A DNA stretch of 64,000 nucleotides from Enchytraeus crypticus (Eukaryota; Annelida; Clitellata; Enchytraeida; Enchytraeidae). Of this stretch, positions 58,365 through 64,000 are shown in pieces (the stretch's first letter is position 1; each line of letters starts with the position of its first letter). Below the pieces are notes generated by a model. That model saw only the letters and a list, made by a program, of their open reading frames with translations, was not told the origin of the DNA and made no database searches. The DNA is taken from contig CAJHZI010000435.1 in assembly GCA_905160935.1 (NCBI GenBank), forward strand, positions 1 to 64,000, in the 5' to 3' direction. A program made the position numbers and the translations under genes.

Positions 58365-59045
58365 GGCTTGACCGTTAGCTGCGGGCAATCACTTGGAGTC
58401 GAGCTCTGGCTCAGGGAGTCCCAGACTCCCAGGACTGTTTGGAGCAAGGTTCAACCCATTTGGATTATCACTCAGTCTAGTCCGACTGCTGCTTTGGTTG
58501 GTCAATTCTTTGGATCAACCATGGCTATATAGCCCGGTTTCCGGGGTTCAACAGTTCATCGGTACACCTGACGTCATGAAGGAAAGCCCTTCGAGCTTCT
58601 GACTTTGACGTTAACCCATTAAACTAAAAAGTATTTCTCATGCAGGAAATGTTGCTGGTCATGTGAGATTTCTGGAGAGTTTTTCATTCTAGAACAAGAC
58701 GGCGTCATGGCATCATGCAAGCGGAGTTAATGAAGCAGTGAAACTGCTGTTAAACTCCATTAGTCTGTTTATCTCTCCTTAAATGTGGCTGCCATAAAAC
58801 TCACCTGATCCAAACCCGGTTGACTATCGGCTATTGGTGCGACTATAGACAAAAGATCAATGACAAAAATCGTACAGTTTATTTTCTAAATGTCATCTAA
58901 ATCTAAATTATAAATGTCATCTAAATCTAAATGTCATTCCTGACCATTTTTTTGCTCACCGGACTGGTTTTCGTTTAGGACCTTGCTTCTCCTCAGCACA
59001 TTTCTTTCGCAGGTTGGTCTGGGTGAATTGATCTGTAGTGATATG
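58365..59045. other. Unidentified, possibly repeat-derived sequence
   Basis: This is more GC-balanced than its surroundings, with a 69-codon plus-strand frame at 58393-58602. I do not recognise the product and no splice context supports it. Confidence 0.35.
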
Positions 59046-59049
59046 TGCT

Positions 59050-59100
59050 GTTGGGGACGTCCCTGACATCATCCCTGGATGAGGAAACGGACGTTAAACC

Positions 59101-59132
<32 letters not shown>
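59050..59132 (+). mobile_element. SINE family b
   Basis: GGACGTCCCTGACATCATCC, CTGGATGAGGAAACGGACGT, TAAACC and a (TTA)n tail of about 10 units. Confidence 0.88.
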
Positions 59133-59133
<1 letters not shown>

Positions 59134-59724
59134 CTAACTCTAATTCCATTAATATTCATTTATTTATTCGTCAAAAACAGGCAGGATCAAGATCCATCAC
59201 ATATAAATATATACACACACATACACACAAAAACATAGGATCATAAAACAATCAAAAATGAAATACTAGAAACTTAACTTGAATTCCTGCTAATACCATC
59301 ACTAGCATTAAAAGCTTCGTAAATTAAATACACGCTTCTACCATAAGACACTCTATTGTATGGAACCGTCGAACAACTTATAAGCAATCTAAAACAATGA
59401 CACATTTTATCTGAATTAATATAACCTGAATTCCATTCAAGTTAAACCCTAACCCTAAAACTCTCCCTGACCCTAATCATAAATCTTATCCATAACTAAA
59501 CTTAATTGATTAACTTTTATACACCAAATTAAATAAACAATACGATTTTTGTCATTGATCTAATGTCTACCGGGTGTGACGTAACAGTGTGTGCATCAGA
59601 AGAAAGTAAATAACTTCGACGAGTTGCAGCAGTATCTGTTGGACTATCAATATGTAATTGACAACGCATTTGATGTGTAGCGAAAGCGCCTCAGAGTTTG
59701 TATTCTCGCCAAAAGAGTACATTT

Positions 59725-59835
59725 TAAAAGCTGGTAAAGCTAATGTTAACCTCAGTTTCCTCACTCGAAAGCGATGTCAGTGATGGGCCAGTCCAGGATT
59801 TGAACCCCGTATATACTGAGTATATGCGTTGACTG
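59725..59835 (-). mobile_element. SINE family A
   Basis: The plus strand reads AGCTGGTAAAGCTAATGTTA, TTTCCTCACTCGAAAGCGAT and CCAGTCCAGGATTTGAACCC. Confidence 0.85.
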
Positions 59836-60119
59836 CTAAAAGAGTTTGGACTGTACCTGTATAACTTCGTTTTCTTTCTTGTGATGTGTAGTTAGCTAAT
59901 TCAAGGATTTGTAAACAATATGTAGCGATTGATTTACTTTAACTTATATCTTCAGTCGCGCATATTTTCCAGCATTGCTTCAACGTAAACCAATTAACTG
60001 AAATACATGACGTTACTTTATAGTAAATGTTATCTTAATTATACCTAAGCAAGAAGTTAAAAAATCGGTCACAAATGCCAAAGTATTGAACGAAAGACGG
60101 CGCACATGGAGTTTTTACT

Positions 60120-60265
60120 GGTAAAGCTAGTAAAGCTAATGTTAACATCAGTTTCCTCACTCGAAAGCGATGTCAGTGACGGGACGAGCCCAGGATTTGA
60201 ACACCGCACTTACTGATCCGCCGTCGAGTATTTTACTGACATCGCCACTGTCTCCAACTACTCAT
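60120..60265 (-). mobile_element. SINE family A
   Basis: The plus strand reads GGTAAAGCTAGTAAAGCTAA, TTTCCTCACTCGAAAGCGAT, GAGCCCAGGATTTGAACACC, CCGCCGTCGAGTATTTTACT and GACATCGCCACTGTCTCC. This is tail to head in antisense and nearly complete. Confidence 0.88.
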
Positions 60266-60510
60266 GAATAATAGCAATAATTAGTTAATAAACCAAAAAT
60301 TCTATAATATATTTATAGTTTTGGGAATAATTAGGACTCAAATCGTCCGTGGATGATCAAATAGATGCTTTTGACGAGGGTATAGGAGTTACATAAAAAC
60401 TTTTAAGACATGAATTACTAAATTTATTGCAAACTGCAACCCTTCGACGACATTAAATGGAAACAAGCCGGCTACATATATATACATGTACATGTCTCTT
60501 GTACACTTGA

Positions 60511-60573
60511 GCGTCTGCTATAACTTCAAATACTTTATCTTTCTTACGAAAGAGAAAGTATTTTGTAGCAGAC
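60511..60573. repeat. Imperfect hairpin with GTCTGCTA ends
   Basis: GTCTGCTATAACTTCAAATA then CTTTATCTTTC pairs with the reverse of GAAAGAGAAAGTATTTTGTA then GCAGAC. The loop is about 5 nt and there is one small bulge. Confidence 0.8.
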
Positions 60574-61037
60574 GAGTCACACAGCCTATTAACTTTTCAA
60601 CTGTTTCAAATGTTAACTGACTGCTGTACTAGCTTGCACGTTACCAGGTCAAAACAAGGAGGGTTGGGGGAACGGAAAAGGGGCTTTAGTGAACTTCGGA
60701 ATTGGAGATATTTTTACACGTAATGCGCTTAAGGATAGACAATGAGTAATGCATCCACTGTGCTCAAAAATATATATTAAAATATTTAATTTCTTTAATG
60801 ACGCTACAGAACCGCAAGCTTCGAGTATAGCTACCAACAGGGACGTTGTATAATAATGTGGTATATCTTTTGCAATCTTGACTCATGAATTTTGAAAAAT
60901 ATTTCAATTATCTATTTTCCAAGTATTTTGTCCTCAAGGATACGCCTATAACATAAAAATGACGGCAAGATTTATCAAAAATGTTAATAAGTTACGTAGA
61001 AATTAACTCTCAAATTGGCCTAATTTTAACTCTCAAA

Positions 61038-61374
61038 TAGGGGTGGATCCAGAATTTTTTATGGAGCGGCGATTGTTTTAATATTGTCAACAATTGTAAC
61101 AAAATCTGTCCTTCGTAAAATTTCAGAAACTAAGTGGTTACCTTTTTTCTATTTATTTTTTGGTAGTTCAATCGTTTATTTCATCGTATCGGCCAATTTC
61201 CACTGCTAATTATAGGCGGCCTACATTAATAGAAACTATTAAAATACAACAAGGTGTATTATATTGCTGGACAGCAGTGGCGCCTGTCATTTATATAAAA
61301 TCGGCTGACATAAAAGAAGGCGGGACCTAAAAGGGATTTTCCCCTGCCCCCTGGATTTTCTGAATCCGCCACAT
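61038..61374. mobile_element. Short hAT-like MITE
   Basis: The left end is AGGGGTGGATCCAGAATTTT and the reversed right end is GTGGCGGATTCAGAAAATCC. They are flanked by the 8-bp duplication CTCTCAAA (61030-61037 and 61375-61382). It is related in its ends to the 57.6 kb element but is 337 bp long. Confidence 0.85.
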
Positions 61375-61604
61375 CTCTCAAATTTTGTTCAAATGTCATT
61401 CTTTATAGTGTATTGATAATGTTTTAAATACTACGATATTTTTTATAATCGCGAGTTAAAAAAGTTATATGTTTACTTTTTTACCTGTTGCATGGAAAAT
61501 AGATCGTTTACTATACTATAAAATCTAAATATCAGAATATGATCAATACATGGTAATTCTGTTTATATAATTCAATATACTGTACATGTATATAAATCAA
61601 TATA

Positions 61605-62330
61605 CCTATCTTAGTGCATTGCCTACTGGCAGGTCCAGGGCATATAACGCCTCCACTCTTCTCTGTCGTCCGCTTTCCTCTTCTTGTCTACTTATGAAAG
61701 GATCTTTAAATCTTCTAACATTCCTATTCTCGTCTTGCCTCAGCTTCTATTTCATTCCATTCTGCCTTCTATGACCTCTTTTAGTAGACTCTCCCCTTAG
61801 AATGTGTCCTATCCAACTCTTCTTCCTACTTCTTAATGCATTTTTGCCAACTGTCTATCTGTAGCCGACCACATATCTCCATAACTTCCTCATTTATAAT
61901 CTATTGATTCCATACAATCCTTCTCATTCTTCTCCTTATCCAAATTTCAAATACCTCTAGTTTCCTAATATTTTCCTTACAAAAGATCCATGTTTCACGT
62001 CCATACAATAGCGTGGTTCAAACCGAGGTTTTCACTATCTATATCTTTGTGTATTTCTTTAGACTTTTTGTTAAACGTTCTTTCCTATTACCAAAGGCCG
62101 CTTTCAGTCTCACATTTCCCATTATCGGTTACAGTATGACCCAAATATTTGAAACTCCTTACCGGTCCACACTCGTACCATTTGTTGTAATATTGCCTTC
62201 ACTTCTATCCTGGGACACTCTCATCACTTTTATCTTTTTGATGCTAATCTTCATTTCATATTTCAATGCCTTATCATTCAGAATATCCATTAACTTCTGC
62301 ACTCCAGTTTTGCTTTCCACTTCCATGTTT
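61605..62330 (-). pseudogene. RTE-like LINE, 3' fragment, diverged
   Basis: This minus-strand copy covers the RT tail and part of the RT domain. It is older than the 30.8 kb copy, with many frameshifts. The 3' terminus is at 61610 (CCTGCCAGTAGGCAATGCAC on the minus strand). Confidence 0.85.
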
Positions 62331-62939
62331 AAAAAATTAAAAATATTTAAATACCATGTGATAAATAAATCATTGTATTATTTAGATGTCTGAAAAATGA
62401 AGTAGTTTAAGTTACTATAGTGCAGATTTTGGGAAAGGAAGTTGTAAACAATTCATGAAAATGGGTTAGCTTGCATAAATGTTGGAACTTTTAAAAATTA
62501 ATAAATTTCAGAATCTCGGATAACAAATGAATAGTATAATTTTTTCCTCCGGTTAAAAGGTAATAAAAACTTGTTTTTATACCCGTTTAAATACCAATTG
62601 CTTTAGAAGGTTTTTTGCCTATTAAATTGAACATGCTCATTCCAAGTAAAACAGTCATTAAGGTATATACTACGTAGGGTGATAACTCTTTTCCTTTTTT
62701 TTCGTTTCAATACTGAAACACTTTACAGTCGAGGAATAATTGTATGCAGGTGACCGTATCAACATCAATTTTGTTTTTAAAAGAAAAGAGTCCCCCCGCC
62801 TTTTAATTTTTTTCCTCGAAGATCTCACAGTTTGACTATTAGTTTCAATATCACACTGAAATTTGATATAACACACATTATAGTGAAATGATCAACTATG
62901 TTGATATCTATGACTTCTAATACCACATGTTAAATCCGT

Positions 62940-63112
62940 TAGGCAATTTAGCCCATTTTCCGTGTAGCCAGTCCGGTGGATGTCCGAGATTTTACTCTCA
63001 GATCAGCGCGGCTGGGATTCGAACGCACGAGGGTTCAATTCACCTCAGGGTCTGTCATTTAAAACTTCATGACGTCGTCTGCACCTCTAACCATTGCGCT
63101 AATGAGACATTC
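62940..63112 (-). mobile_element. tRNA-derived SINE or tRNA-like repeat (singleton)
   Basis: Minus strand: TTAGCGCAATGGTTAGAGGT (A box) and GTGCGTTCGAATCCCAGCC (B box), about 75 bp apart, too far for a normal tRNA. A short inserted segment (GGGTTCAATTC-like) lies between. No second copy is seen in this window. Confidence 0.6.
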
Positions 63113-63317
63113 CAAAAATAAAAATAAAGAGCTCTACCACACTCAAGTTAAGAGTGGAGGAAAGATTGGTTGTTCAACGGTCAAATCAATCAACGGTCAA
63201 ACCCTTTGTAATCAATCCACCCAAGAAACGAATCAAAGAGTAAGGCTTCTTTGGACACTTTTGAATAAAATTATGTCCCCAACAAAGTGAGGGGACCACA
63301 CTGGTGTGCAATATTCG

Positions 63318-63450
63318 AGGAGCTGGTAAAGCTGGTAAAGCTATGGTTAACGTCAGTTTCCTCACTCGAAAGCGATGTCAGTTACGGGCGAGCCCAGGAT
63401 TTGAACCCCGCACATACTGACCCGCGGTCGAGTATCTTACCGACGTCATG
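63318..63450 (-). mobile_element. SINE family A, well preserved
   Basis: The plus strand reads AGCTGGTAAAGCTGGTAAAG, TTTCCTCACTCGAAAGCGAT, GAGCCCAGGATTTGAACCCC and CCGCGGTCGAGTATCTTACC. It appears inserted at the 3' side of the LINE fragment. Confidence 0.88.
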
Positions 63451-63464
63451 AGTTAAAAACGCTC

Positions 63465-64000
63465 TGAAAAGTAAATAAATTCTTTGTTTGGCAGTGGAAA
63501 CTATTTTAGCAATATGGTCAGTAAACAATAGTTTAGTGTCAACTATTACGCCTAAGTCATGGATTTGGTTAACGTTAATTACATCGATTTTTTAAAAAGG
63601 ATTTTTACAAGACGAGTCAAATATGTGCTTATTGGTTGTTTAAAATGTCCATAGTACAACATTTATTGACTGATATACTCTGTTGCCATATATTTGCCAA
63701 CATTGACTATTTATCAAGAAAATGATGAAAATCAGCAGTACACTTAGCTTGGCTGTACATTTTAGCATCATTAGCGAAATATTTATATTTAACTGATTCC
63801 GGAAACAAATTACTCAATTCATTAATATGCATTACAAACACAACAGGACCAAGGACGTTTCCCTGAGGGTTCCCAGTTTTGATTAAAACAGGTTTTGAGA
63901 GTGCATTCTGAAGTTTTACTTGCTGTGTTCTGTTTCAAGGTTAGAAAACAGAATGTTTGATGTTTCACAGCCAACGTGGAGCCATAGATAACCATAATTT
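63465..64000 (-). pseudogene. Jockey/CR1-like RT fragment, running off the window
   Basis: Minus-strand translation, with frame changes, gives NPQGNVLGPVVFVMHINEL, then YKYFANDAKMY (FADD degenerated to FAND), and further on HDLGVIVDTKLLFTDHIAKI. These are the catalytic and post-catalytic parts of a non-LTR reverse transcriptase. Several stops and frameshifts lie between. It differs in sequence from the copy at 21-22.7 kb. The 3' portion is cut by the SINE at 63318-63450. Confidence 0.82.

Overview
This is animal nuclear DNA, and most likely from a marine bilaterian invertebrate. Genes are rare, exons are short with GT-AG introns of 0.9-4.6 kb, there is a eukaryotic tRNA-Trp, and most of the 64 kb is transposon debris, minisatellites and (TA)n/(GA)n microsatellites. 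Nothing bacterial (operons, Shine-Dalgarno sites, CRISPR, insertion sequences) is present. The SINE cores look like those I associate with lophotrochozoans, but I cannot fix the phylum.

The main find is a complete ten-exon gene on the minus strand (30465 down to 5724) for a 412-residue Cys-loop ligand-gated anion channel subunit of the glycine-receptor/GluCl type. Every junction has GT-AG sites and the phases fit, giving one open frame from signal peptide to stop. Exon lengths of 68, 83 and 153 nt match the ancestral GABA-A/glycine receptor gene plan as I remember it. A tRNA-Trp gene sits in intron 7. Repeats press against several splice sites. The donors of exons 2 and 6 each form the last unit of a minisatellite, the last exon's acceptor lies a few bases from a SINE end, and exon 2 is wedged between a MITE and a minisatellite.

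The right half (31-64 kb) is gene-poor. It holds one probable single-exon beta-propeller (NHL/WD-like) gene at 51136-51948 on the minus strand, and remnants of non-LTR retrotransposons: a CR1/jockey-like RT at 21.2-22.7 kb, RT fragments at 47.7 and 63.5 kb, and many 5'-truncated copies of an RTE-like element. It also holds hAT-type non-autonomous elements with intact 8-bp target duplications and a large foldback MITE. The longest microsatellite is about 480 bp of ATCT.

The repeats fall into recognisable SINE families, named here for reference. Family A is tRNA-derived with a 3' core ending in a CAGCTTTA tail. Families b and c carry the same core with a TTA tail or an ATTG tail. Family D has a 3' end shared with the RTE-like LINE. 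Family E shares its head with D but ends in (GAT)n. Family F is a second tRNA-derived family. A further family is derived from 5S rRNA. The modular swapping of heads, cores and tails among these families, and the exon-seeded minisatellites in the receptor gene, are the observations most worth following up. I saw no new defence or metabolic system.
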